64,000 nucleotides of DNA, taken from Echiichthys vipera (Eukaryota; Chordata; Actinopteri; Perciformes; Trachinidae). Position numbers and translations under genes: made by a program. Under the pieces are notes generated by a model. The model made no database searches. It had not been told where the DNA came from and saw only the letters and a list, made by a program, of their open reading frames with translations. Below, in pieces: positions 23,404 to 34,001 of this stretch; the stretch's first letter is position 1; each line of letters starts with the position of its first letter. Where the stretch lies: positions 15,372,765 through 15,436,764 of the forward strand of contig OY829655.1 of NCBI GenBank assembly GCA_963691815.1, written 5' to 3'.

Positions 23404-23991
23404 GGCCCTCATTTATCAACCTTGCGTGAAAACGGGCGCAGATCAGAGTGCAGAATTGGTTGTACGACAGGACACACGTGTGATTTATGAAACATTCGTA
23501 TCTGACCAATCTCAGCGTACGAATGAGCGGGCCTTGATAAATGCGGCGGCTGAATTCGATCGTCATTAACATGTTACACCCTTAAATATTCCTGGTCCGG
23601 AGGCCTCGCCCACTGAGGTCAAACATGTAGAGGAGAAACACTGGTAAGAAAAGAAACTTTTCCGACACGGAGATCGGCATCTTGACATCCGAGATGGAGC
23701 AAAAGAAAGATGTGCTTTTTGGCAGTCTTAAGAGTGGAATAAAAGGGGCCGTAAAAACGCTGTATGGAAAAGAATAACGGAGGCAGTCAACCAGTAGCAG
23801 CGCTCCACTGTGACCCGTGTGCTGTGCTGCACAGCAAATCCACAGGCTCAAATTTGCGTACACGATCTCAGACCTGACGTGAGATTTGATCGTAGCTCCC
23901 GCTCACGTGCAAATTGATAAATGTCTGAGTTTGCGTGGAAATGGTCGTAGGCATGTTTTTCTGCCGTACTTTCGTTTGATAAATGAGTGCC
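23404..23991 (-). mobile_element. PIF/Harbinger deletion derivative, 588 bp, copy 2
   Basis: The ends are GGCCCTCATTTATCAACCTT and TTTGATAAATGAGTGCC, and the inverted match extends outward into CACAATGG on both sides. The left ~410 bases are nearly identical to copy 1 (16907-17321), and the right ~160 bases match 18544-18707. The intervening ~1.2 kb, holding the transposase core, is absent. The junction lies in GTGTGCTGTGCTGCAC near 23817-23832, where short GTG repeats could have mediated the loss. It carries no usable transposase and would have depended on one supplied in trans. Confidence 0.86.
23625..23791 (+). pseudogene. Harbinger Myb/SANT-like DNA-binding gene, 5' fragment (copy 2)
   Basis: The ATG at 23625 is followed at once by TAG. 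Beyond it the frame reads RRNTGKKRNFSDTEIGIL and then SEMEQKKDVLFGSLKSGIKG, a cleaner Myb/SANT-like start than in copy 1. A small deletion near 23749 (GGGGCCGTAAAA, where copy 1 has GGGGCCCATAAAA) breaks the frame before WKRITEAVN. The coding region then meets the same antisense transposase segment as copy 1. It is non-functional, but useful for inferring the parental sequence of the lineage. Confidence 0.7.
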
Positions 23992-26162
23992 ATTGTGCAG
24001 TGGCCCTCAGTCTTTTATTTTCTCAACCATTTCATCATGACTTACAGTGTGACCACAACATGCTACTCAAAACAGACCTGACAGAGTAGAAAGCATCTTC
24101 ACTTCTGTCATGCTGAGAACAACAAAAATCTGTTAAGCAGATCTTCAGCAGCGTGCAACATAGAAGTACAAGGAAATACAATTCCATTAGCATAAATAGT
24201 GAATAAAAACAAGTACGATAAAAGCAAATATATATATACAGACACTGACAACCCAACAACCTGACCTAAGCAACAAAACAAATGAATATTAATAAAACAA
24301 ACTTGCTGCAGAATCATTTGTTCTATTCCACTTGTGATCCGGTAGAAAACCTTTAATCCAAAGTTCAAAATGTTCTTTCTTTCTTCCCAATTCTTCATTG
24401 TGTTTCTTATTGTAGTTGTTTGATGAATAGTTACCCTAACAGCCAAGAGCAACATTGACTTCCTCTCTCTCTGTCTTTCTGTTGCAGGCCATGGCTCTAG
24501 CTTTTCACATTTCAGCATTGTGAATTATTGATATTTGCTTTCTAGCCATTCTATCACTTTCCTTTCTCCCTGCAACAGATTAAGTTTACCTTTTTTTTTT
24601 TTTAAAGTGGAGAAGTCTGACTGTAGAGCCTTTAAAACTAACTAAATCTATCTGCATAAATACTCCTGCAATTATGATGACCTATGTTACAATTTCTAAA
24701 TATTAATGTGAAACCAACTGAGGAATTACACAGTGATTTAAGGTTGCATACTGGTACAGTCACCATAAATAATCCAGGGTTATCCACTGTATGGTTGACA
24801 AATATGTTAATTGATTTTTCATATAAATCTGCAATAAATGCTGATTAATCAAGATGTCTGAGCGATTTATGACACAGAGTAAGTTGGACTGATGTCTGCA
24901 GTTGTCTTCACTCTGAATCCAAATGAAAGACCAATCAATATCAAAACTGGAGTCAGTGAAAGACTGTGTGGCAACGCCAGGCTAAAGGCTCACATCTCCC
25001 AGAGAGGGTTGCAAAATCCAATTACTTTGGTTAACAAGCTGACCTTCGCACATATAATGCTGCTGTGTCCCCTGGCTTATTTTCTTGGCAGAACATAAGC
25101 ACTCCAGGGCCTCAACAAAACTCTAAATATTGCAGTGATTGCACTCAAAAGTAATGTTCACTGAGTAGCTTAGAAGCGTAGAAGAACTGACTGATACAAT
25201 GGGCAAATGATCTAATGAACTAAGGAGAGGTTCTGTCTTGAATATCAAAGCCAGGGAGAGTACTGAATGTGTTTGTTTGCATTTTTTTATGTATTGGCTT
25301 TCATCGACTTGAATATTCATAAATTAATGTCATTACAGGGCTATATCCTACAGTAGGAGCCAAAAACTGAAATGTGCTGACAGCGTAACATCTTGTGAAG
25401 CATGTGCGTGGGGAAACGTCCCTGCATGCACCGGGGCAATAGAGGTAAGGACATAAATCTAACTTTTTCTGTGTTTGTGCCAGGGATACCACTAAATTTA
25501 GTTTGCATCCAATACTAAGTAATACCAAGTCTAGAATGCAGTACAATAATCAATACAGACTAATAAAGTGACTAAGGCACTATGATGTACGGGTGCTGTG
25601 ATTGATTAGATGAATACATCACTAACATTCAGATTCAGATTACTTTAACGTCAATTAGATTTGCATACAATTGGTAATTATGCATTATGCAATGGCATAC
25701 AAGACAAGACACCACACACAGCAAAACAACAATGCATCCTAAAGTGCCCAAATGGCAGTAGTAAAAGTGATGAGTGGATTGTTCTTTAACTGGCATGTAA
25801 GTCTATCAAAACAACACAGCAAGTCATAATACTCAGCAGTATTTAACCTCTTAGCATTCAGACGTTTTTTTTTTAAGAGGGGTGAAGCTGGCGGACAGGG
25901 GATACATTTTAGATGCAGCCAGGCACCATATGTCCAGTTATTCTTGTTATAAATCTGTAATGAACATTGTTCTTTTGGTTAGGTGTTGATTCGATGTTTA
26001 AAGCATTAAAACTGTGCCGACTACAACCCTGAAAGAAAAAAAGTCAGCAAACCCACCAGCCGGCTAACGATAAAAAAAATAAAGAAACTATTTGTGAAAC
26101 ATTTCTTGTTCATTATTGGTAATATACAGTAGTAATGGAAGGCATCAAAACTCCCACTCCTG
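23992..26162. other. No confirmed gene
   Basis: Mostly unique DNA. A T run lies at 24591-24603. On the minus strand a 67-base segment (24046-24112) has an acceptor-like and a donor-like flank, but this is not enough to call an exon. Confidence 0.4.
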
Positions 26163-26434
26163 GGGCCTCATGTACTAAGACTTGCGTGGATTTCTTACTG
26201 AAACATGGCGTACGCTAGAATCCAGAAACTGACGTACGCACAAAAAAAATCAGATGTATCAAAGTGTGCGTACGCATGGATCCAAGCACTTTTCCTTTGT
26301 ACATCCCAATCAACGTGGAATTGAGCACACATGTAGAAGCGCTAAACTCCTCCCTGTCCCCCCATTTAAATATGCAAATCAATGTAAATAGGGCCTGCAC
26401 CGGGGCACCCTCTCTGCACCATCAGATTTAAACG

Positions 26435-27180
26435 ATGAGTAAGGGCAAGAAGCTCAACTTCGACGAGTCTGAGCTCGAAATTTTATTAAATGAAGTGGAG
26501 ACCCGAAGAGCTGTGTTATTTGGTAGCCTCTCTTCAGGGATAAACACAAAGAAAAATAAATTTTAGTGGGAGTGTGCGTGTGAGGTAGTGAACGCCGTGG
26601 GGTCGGAGCAGCGCATACCCACTGAATGAAAAAAAAATGGTCCGACGTGGAGGTGAAGCGGAGGATTTCGGCCCACCGCCGAAATATCACCGCAACGGGC
26701 GGGGGGACATGAGGGGAGGAACTGACCCCCTTTGAACAGAGAGTGGCGGCTATTGTGGGGGACACAGCTCTAAGCGGAGTTGTGGGGGCCCATGAAGGCG
26801 ACACAGATCATCCTCAAGGTAAATGTGTTAAACTCAGAAATGTCATTATACTGGTCGCACAATAGGCTGCTCACATGACACATGCTTGTGCGTTAAGTTG
26901 CCAGGATATAAACACATTGACTCATGTTTTATTATTATTTCTCAATAGACGATGAGACAGGAGAGGGCTCCTCCCTCTGCACCGTGCGCCCTGGCTTCTC
27001 CACGGCTACTCCAGCACCACGCGCCCCGGCGACTCCACGCCAGCTGCTGACGTCTGCCCGACTGGCCGTGTCCTTTCACAAGCTGTGCTAGAATCACAGG
27101 AGGAAATAGTGAGAGCAATCCGTGGTGTCAGTGATCTTCTAGATCAATGGTCAATGCACTGGGAGATATTTGTCCCGTAA
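26435..27180 (+). pseudogene. Harbinger Myb/SANT-like accessory gene, full span but broken
   Basis: Exon 1 (26435-26818) begins MSKGKKLNFDESELEILL, then VETRRAVLFGSLSSG, WECACEVVNAVG, KKWSDVEVKRRISAHRRN and TPFEQRVAAIVGDTALSG. This is the Myb/SANT-like (Myb_DNA-bind_5 type) layout of Harbinger accessory proteins. An intron with GTAAAT and TTTCTCAATAG borders spans 26819-26948. Exon 2 ends with a coiled-coil-like tail, VLESQEEIVRAIRGVS, and stops at 27178-27180. Damage: TAG at 26564, TGA at 26627, one missing A in the run at 26630-26637, TGA at 26710, and a frameshift within exon 2 before RVLSQAV. The wild-type role would be DNA binding and nuclear delivery of the transposase; this copy cannot make that protein. 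Confidence 0.85.
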
Positions 27181-27429
27181 TAAATGCACTTATAAAGTAA
27201 ATTGTGTTCTTGCCTCTTTACATCTTTGAAATCAGATGCTGCCGGGTTGACGGGTCCGGCACCCGGTTCCTCTGGTGGGGGGATGTGCTCTGGCAGTAGT
27301 ATGCTATGGCGGTTTGCCAAGTTGTGCAGGACACCACAGGCCAGCACAATGCGGCACACCTTCTCAGGTGTGTACAGCAGCTCCCCGCCCGACCTGTCTA
27401 GACAGCACCAGCGGCCTTTCAATTTCTAA

Positions 27430-27486
<57 letters not shown>

Positions 27487-28114
27487 CACACTACTGTTCG
27501 TGGGAAAATAAACAGGACAAAACAACTTCATTACAAGGATTGACGAGACTGATCACACTAATATTAATGACTGCAGAGGTGCGCCATTGCTACTGAAGTG
27601 TGACATTTCCAACTTTACGCACGCGTTTATTGAGACAAATAATGAACACAAGGAGACAAAAAAGGCTTACTAGATAGCTCTGCCACTCTCTTTTCACCAG
27701 GGAAAAAAACAAATACACATATTTGAATGCGCGTGCCCAAACGGGCATTGTGCTGGTTTAAATTTGGGGCGCATTAAACGGATAAATTATTTACTCACCG
27801 AGAAGCCACCCATCGCGCACCGTGCCAACCATGCTATTGGTTAGAATGAACGAGTCATGCGTTGCCAGAAACCCCATAGTGGTCAGCCCCTGTGTGGGAA
27901 CAGACAACCCCTGGCTCCTGGCTGTGTGTCGTTCTAGGGCTGGCCGCAGCTCTGCGCACAGCTCCGGTAACACTGGCCTCGGCAACCTGAAACGACTCAT
28001 GAGCCAGTTGTCATTTTCCAACAGATCTTCCCGCTCTCTAAACACCCTCTCACGTCTGATATAACCATTTGCGATGTCTTCTAACAAGGCCAAGGCTGCC
28101 ATTGTAAATGCCAT
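27144..28114 (-). pseudogene. HARBI1-like transposase lacking its catalytic core
   Basis: The N-terminal exon from 28114 reads through RRERVFREREDLLENDNW and SRFRLPRPVLPEL to TTMGFLAT, which is fused directly to HDSFILTNS and DGWLLG. In intact relatives about 100 residues, including the helix-turn-helix and the GAIDCTH aspartate, lie between GFLAT and the HDSFIL block. A donor-like CGGTGAGT follows at about 27800. The C-terminal exon starts only at KGRWCCLDRSGG (27422) and continues GELLYTPEKVC and VLACGVLHNLA to a stop at 27144. The segment that should carry LGDxGYP and the ER-glutamate is gone; a TA array occupies that position. All three catalytic acidic residues are therefore missing. Confidence 0.85.
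27431..27484. repeat. (TA)n microsatellite, 27 units, inside Harbinger copy 3
   Basis: An uninterrupted TA array lies immediately 5' (on the minus strand) of the transposase C-terminal segment, where the second and third catalytic residues should be encoded. Confidence 0.97.
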
Positions 28115-28424
28115 TTTTCATTACTTTGCGCATGCTTTTATATCCATCCATATGATTGCAAACACGTGTGTGTTGATTGTCCATTAATGTGTCTCTGATG
28201 CGCACATTACACATTTTCACATAAGTAACAGTTTCCCAGCATCACCTCTAAGTGTCGCCAACGAAACAGTAGCTGTAGAAACGTGCGTAGCACAGCAATG
28301 AAGTTTGCGTGGCGCACCGCACATTTCCACGGCCATTTCACATTTGATACATCTGAACGTTGGCGTGGAAAATGGCTTACGCCAGGTTTTTGTGCGTACG
28401 CAACATTGATACATGAGGCCCCTG

Positions 28425-29413
28425 GTCCCTATATTTTAATGGTGTTATTTGTGGCAATTAGAACCAAAGTGCTATTGCGTGTCTGATTATTGACATTTTA
28501 CTCAACATGCATTCAAAGATTTATTTGTTGTCATGCTGATTATATGCCTATTGCTGCCAATATACAAGGAGTAATCTCAACCTCTATGAGTACTTACAGC
28601 TTAAAATCCCAAAGTGAATATACTGACATGTATCTCATTACTTTCTTCACTAAAATGAAGACAATGATATTAAATAAATCTTTCAAAAATAAATGTATTA
28701 ATACAGATTTAAATCATGGTTCTTGACTCTATGCAATCTGGGAAAGCGTTTTATAAATCAATATGGATGTAGTGACTGCTTAATAGTTTGTATCTATGCA
28801 GAGTGTGTCACTAAACGAAAGGGAGCTTTCACTTTTGAGGGATAATGTATGTGTTAGCCTCAGAAATAGAGGATCTATCCCCCATTCCATTGAGCCAACA
28901 ATATACTTTCAAATGTACACCTTTTAACATAACTGGGTTACTTAAACCAGTAGCAGAAAAAATTAAAGAGTGTAACATCTCAGCCTACGAAAAAAAATGC
29001 TCCAGCTCTTGCATTAGCTTTTGCAACCCTATGGGAGGTTGTGCCAAAAGTACTTTTTGGAAAAACAACATGGATTTTTAGGCTTTTTAGGGTGATGAGT
29101 GGCTGAAAGCCCCACAAATCCCCCCTTTAAAACAACGCCTGAGTTTCACAGCCCCTAATAGAAATAAGATGTATATGAGCTGAGCCTGCTCAACTTTTTA
29201 AAGATCCGTAAGAAACCAGTAAAATAAAACCCAGGTTTTTAGACCAAACGTGCTCCTCCCATGTGCAGAAAACAGGGGCAATCCGCGTTCTTTCCCTGTA
29301 TCCGGTTAATAGGTACAACACTTAACAACGTTTAAACTAATTCCCAATATGTCTAACAGTTAAACAGTCAAACTTCTTTACTTTTTCTTTCCCCCCAATC
29401 TTTTTCTTCCCTT

Positions 29414-29421
<8 letters not shown>
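28425..29421. other. No gene recognised
   Basis: AT-rich unique DNA. A short frame at 28845-29081 has no domain support. Confidence 0.45.
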
Positions 29422-29510
<89 letters not shown>

Positions 29511-29565
29511 TGTCTTTTTTCAGCTTCTCACTCACTCACTCACTCACTCACTCACCCACCCACTC
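29422..29565. repeat. (TC)n array followed by (TCAC)n
   Basis: About 42 TC units (29422-29505), a T-rich spacer, then seven or so CACT/CCAC units to 29565. Confidence 0.95.
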
Positions 29566-30727
29566 AACTCTAGCCCCACCACTGGAAATAGACCAAAATA
29601 GTAGTACCCGCCTGGTAATAGTCCAAACCCTGGACATGCACAACCTTGTTTGTCAATGTATCTTCCCATCTAGTTCTCACAAGTACATATGAACTAGCCT
29701 ACATGGTGTTATTTTTAACCCTTTATACTACTGCATTTAAACTAACAGTAAATACAAAGAGATTTTGAAACACAATGGGAACTTCTTCTATGTATAGGTT
29801 AATTGGTTTGTGCAGCTAATTACTACTCATATTCATTTTCATTGTTAGGCAGCGACCGTAGTAATGGCGGGAGCAAAGGAAGAAGTCAGGTGACGTGAAG
29901 AGCGCCAAAGTCAGAGTAGAGAGGAGATCAGGATGACTTGACCGTTTGTTTTTGTTAACCAACATAACTACATCACAGATGATACTATGCCGCAGGCATA
30001 ACTGTTTAGTTCAATGAGGAAAACATGACAAATGTTTTGAACAATTGGATTGATATTGAATTTGCATGTCATGTCAATGGGATGAACAAGGTTTTCCATC
30101 AATTGCTTACTGGTTTGTTTGCAGTATCAATGCCATTTATCTCACCAGCTATGAATTTAAGAGTCTATTTTTTGAGTGCTAGTCTGGAGGAGAGTGAATG
30201 ATAGCGCAACTGTACTATAAAGGGACCTGACAGTTGCCCGGATCATTGAGGAACAAATGGCTCAGTTGTGTCCCACATCAGCATGTTCAATCCTTAAAAC
30301 AACCACCTCAGGATAGAATGCAACAACAAGCCTTTCCCCAGCATATAAATGATCTAAGGGGGGCTTTGGCAAGCCAGTCTTTCAACAGCAACAATATACT
30401 TCTTTCACTACCTCCACAACACACCAACAGTTGCTTACAGGGAAGACAAGTTGTTACAGCTTTGAAGAGCTAAACTCGACTTCAACGATTCAGTTTGTGT
30501 GCAGGAAATGCAAATTATATCATGCTGGGAAAAAAAGTATTGTGGAGTACACCTTTGACACATAAAAATCTCCTCAATCAGGGCTGTAAAGTTGTCACAT
30601 TACAACATCCAATGCAGCCTTACACACCTCCACTTTGATACACATGTACAGTATATATGTCCATCACTTCAACTCCCTGTTCATGCTGCCACCCTGCATG
30701 TACAATTCGTTTCTTTTCCCCTGATAG
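29566..30727. other. No confirmed gene
   Basis: Unique DNA. The last ~25 bases form a pyrimidine-rich tract (TTCTTTTCCCCTGATAG) in front of the exon-like segment at 30728. Confidence 0.4.
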
Positions 30728-30920
30728 ACAGAAGAGCAGTGTACATCCTCTGCACATCCAGGTACCTGTGGGACAGCAGCATGCCGGAAGGTGCCAGAGA
30801 CCAGACAGCTGTCAGACTCCAGCAATGCATCCCAACTAACCTCCCTGTCAATGAGGAAGACAACAAAGGAGGCTGGGTTGACCCGCCAATACTGCTGTCA
30901 GTCAAATACCGCCTGGATAT
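30728..30920 (+). CDS. Candidate host exon, product not recognised
   Basis: A strong acceptor-like tract (TTTCTTTTCCCCTGATAG, ending 30727) precedes 193 bases with one open frame, followed by GTAAAT at 30921. The frame includes RAVYILCTSRYLWDSS, then ARDQTAVRLQQCIP, and GGWVDPPILLSVKYRLD near the end. Third-position use (many C and G) differs from the surrounding AT-rich DNA, which favours real coding sequence over chance. The intron phases would be 1 upstream and 2 downstream. I do not recognise the protein. It could belong to a large gene spanning this window, or be an old gene fragment. The alternative is a chance frame, since an in-frame TAA follows the putative donor closely. Confidence 0.4.
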
Positions 30921-31944
30921 GTAAATTTCTTTATACAAAAAAAAGAGAACTCATATTTTTTCATTGTAGAAGGTCAACTTGTCAGCTTTTTAAAACAAGT
31001 TGTGAGTAAACAGTATGCTCTGCGTGCAAATAAAAGCTTTTTTCTAGATGTATTTACATAGTGTGAAAAAAAGAATCTGAAAATAAATGTTTTGATATAA
31101 CAGGAATATACAGACTTGATCACTTGAAGTATTAAATGACACAGTTATTTAGTTAAGTACACATGGATTTTCTACTCCTTGTGTATATACAGTATACAGA
31201 AATGATGAATTATGAGCAATCTTCTAGGGCAAATAATGCAATGCTGATTTGCAGTTGATGGCTCGGATTTTCCAATAAATGCCATATTCTGCATGATGTA
31301 ATATACTGAGTCAATACAATTCTATAGTCCAACAGCTTAGATTCTGAATAAATCTGTAGTCAAATCCAGCAAGGAAACCTAAAGGCGGGTTTTTTGGCAG
31401 CTGAAAAAGCTGGAGGCAACACCCTGCGGATGGATGAGAGATGAAATTGAGTCTCCCTCTCATCATGCCTTCATCACCGTAGTACCAGAGGATGCTGAGC
31501 GAGGCGAAGAATTATGACAGCTAGTCGGAGAGTAAATCTTTCGGACCTGTTCTCTTGCTTGCTCCCAGGCTTGACCATTCATTTCAATCACCCCAGGGGG
31601 AGGTTTGTGCACATCTGTGTGAATGTTGGTTGCAGTGGAATTAGCTTGGCCATGTACTGTGCGAGCTGAGAGAAGTGTTGAATGAGGGATGAAATGCCTT
31701 GCTCGAATGAAGAAGGATAAACCAGCATTATATATCACCAGCTGTTACAGATATAACAGATGTGACACTTTCCTGTCATTCGAAGCTCACAAAAGTCATC
31801 GTTATTCATCGGATAGAAATGGGGCTGGAGCTGTTCTATTGTCTTTGAGGTTGTGTGTGCATAGCACTAGCTATGGTGAAATAAATGAAAAATCTTGAAT
31901 ATGCAAGATTTATCACGTCCTGGTTTGATATAAGCAACGCTTTT
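30921..31944. other. No gene recognised
   Basis: AT-rich, unique. If 30728-30920 is an exon, this would be the start of its downstream intron. Confidence 0.4.
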
Positions 31945-32290
31945 TCACTCACCAACTCATCATATACAGCTGCTTGGCCGAGACCTTTTGGTGTCATTTG
32001 TTTTCATTCTGTGTACTTTGTCGTCATTTTTCATTGTGCAATTTAGGTTTAGGCAACAAAACGATCTGGTAAAGTTTAGAAAAATATTGTGGTTTTGCTT
32101 AAAATAATTACATTTGTGTAATATACAAAATATGTAACTTGTAGGTATGTAAGTTATGTATGTAAGTTCAGAATCTGAATGATTTGACTTTTGGTTTCAC
32201 ATGGAACACAATCAGTTAGTCTACTTGGTGAAAGCCCTGTGTTCGGCCTATCCATTCACATTCATCCCTACGCAGACTTTAGCTTTGGAG
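31945..32290 (+). repeat. Dispersed unclassified repeat family, copy A
   Basis: Diagnostic words in order: CACCAACTCATCATATACAG, CCTTTTGGTGTCATTTG, AGGTTTAGGCAACAAAACGA, TTTGGTTTCACATGGAACAC, GTGAAAGCCCTGTGTTCGG and CCTATCCATTCACATTC. The same blocks in the same order occur at 40653-41005 and 58612-58932. No open frame and no clear inverted termini are visible. Confidence 0.72.
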
Positions 32291-33811
32291 TTAGTGCGTC
32301 TAAGCGGCAATCTCTGGGGCTAAAAAAATTAAGTCAACATGGAAGTGCCGTTAACTGCAGTTCTTCAAATGGCCACTTTAGGCTGGCTCCACAAGCAAGT
32401 GAATCCCTATGTTAAAATGTCCAACTTTACAACAAAATAAACGTGTTTACAGCCTGGTACAAATAAAATGCTTTTAGTCTCCCTTCATGACAACTGCATT
32501 TTTATATAAATAAACAGTTTAAATTATATTAAAGCTTAAAATGTTTAATGATTAAGAGCAGCACCACTTTAAGAGGTGGGTGCTGTGACAGACAGTGTCA
32601 GTGGCATTACCAAGAGTGACACTGGTTCACTGTAGTTGTCTTTCTGGATTGGCAGAGGAAGAAATCGTTTTGTCAAATGCGGAGGAGAGGACGGTGAATC
32701 GTTAGGCCTTGTGCATGTCATGTACCTATCATGGCAAGATCATCGGCAGAAGATGTCACGAGTGGTAATCATTATTGAGACCTTGGCAACAGCGGTGTCT
32801 ATACTTGAGACAGTGATTGATTGGCTTTAATGGAGTGTGTCTACACAGTAACTCAGTGAAGCAAGTTAACGCTCAAATCTTTGTTCTACTCAAATAGCAG
32901 CAATATTGAAATGTACATACAGCACCACAATCACAGCTGATAGTTGACAGCTGCAGATGCTACATGCAAATCCAAAATTAAATATTGATGAAATTTTAGA
33001 ACACTTTGCAAAGCTTTGTGTTGCTGTTGAACTTGGCCTCTTCTCTCACACTACCAACTGTCAAATGCTTTGTGGGAGAGACAGAGTTTTTCAGTGGATC
33101 TGCAGTTTGAGCAGATATGTTATCATTTATTATGAGGAGAACAAAGACATGTGTTTTTATGTTAGAAACTTTAAATTCAACCGTCTAGCTTATTGTGTGC
33201 TACTTGTGCCCTTAGAGATATCGACCATCTGTTCACCATTTTAACAAATAGCATCCATAAATCATCAGCTTCTTAAATGGACAGGATGAAATAATATGCA
33301 ATAGGGAAAAAAAATAAGGCTCATTAATTTACAATTATGAATTACATAAATATTATGAACGTTTTCTACAAATTAATAAAGTAAAACTGTGTCCTTGTGT
33401 TATTGATTTCTCTAGCCTATTTGTAACTAGAGAAATCAACAGGTGATGGCACAGCAGGCAATATATCCAACTGGCTGACCCTGGATCAAATATAAGCAAG
33501 CAGAATGTGTTAGCCTAGGGGTTAGGCAGAAAGGCTTGTTCAAAGGTTTCCTTGGCTTGCCTGAGAAAATGGAGGGAATGCTTGAGTAATGTTTACCACT
33601 ACCAGTGCCATTCACTCAACCCATGAGCAAAGTCTCCCAGCAGCTGCAATAACCTGCTCAGCGGTCACCAGTAGAGGACTTTGGTTGGACTTGCATGGCA
33701 GCTCTAAGCGATGAAAAATAAAGAGTAAGATGTGGTGCAATTGCATACAAATATTCATAGGCAGCACAACAGTATCTACTGACAAGAAACCAACTGCTTG
33801 TCCCTAACAGT
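32291..33811. other. No confirmed gene outside the 32656 candidate exon
   Basis: AT-rich DNA with one weak exon-like segment, listed separately. A frame at 32957-33244 has no recognisable domain. Confidence 0.4.
32656..32764 (+). CDS. Weak candidate host exon, product not recognised
   Basis: After the acceptor-like TTTCTGGATTGGCAG (ending 32655), 109 bases stay open in the frame that completes the phase-2 codon left by the 30728-30920 segment. It reads GRNRFVKCGGEDGES, then GLVHVMYLSWQDHRQ. The donor GTAATC at 32765 is weak. The phase match to the previous candidate exon is the main reason to list it. I know no family with this sequence. Confidence 0.2.
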
Positions 33812-33905
33812 ATTACGGGGAACTGGAGTCGATCGCAGCTGACATTGGGCGGAGAGACAGACAACCATTCACACAATTTAGAGTCCTCAATTAACCTAAC
33901 TTTGT
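33812..33905 (+). repeat. Common teleost interspersed repeat, fragment
   Basis: The words ACTGGAGTCGATCGCAGCTG, ACATTGGGCGGAG, GAGACAGACAACCATTCACA and TTTAGAGTCCTCAATTAACC belong to a very abundant teleost repeat. The usual segment between GGGCGAGAG and AGAGACAGAC is missing, so this copy is internally deleted. Confidence 0.72.
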
Positions 33906-34001
33906 TGTCGCTGTCATAATCGCTCTTTTTTCTTCTTGTATTTAATTAATCCATAACCAGCGGAAAGTCTGACTCAAACAGCTGGTCTTTGGCATAACAC
34001 A

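Larger units (their letters stand above)
26163..28421 (-). mobile_element. PIF/Harbinger DNA transposon with CTG target duplication, copy 3
   Basis: The terminal inverted repeat GGGCCTCATGTA is perfect at both ends. It is flanked by the trinucleotide CTG (26160-26162 and 28422-28424), the 3-bp duplication typical of Harbinger insertions. The subterminal sequences GTACGC and CTTGCGTGG are also mirrored. Two convergent genes lie inside: a Myb/SANT-like gene on + (26435-27180) and a transposase on - (28114 down to 27144), overlapping by about 37 bases at their 3' ends. Both are broken. The termini resemble those of copies 1 and 2 (CCTCATxTA) but belong to a distinct family. Confidence 0.92.

Noticed and set aside
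24046..24112. 67-base minus-strand segment between TTGTTGTTCTCAG and GTAAGT
   Set aside because: Good splice borders, but short, unrecognised and isolated; such pairs are expected by chance in 64 kb of AT-rich DNA.
29417..29692. Leu-Ser repeat frame
   Set aside because: It is an artefact of the TC array followed by CACT repeats.
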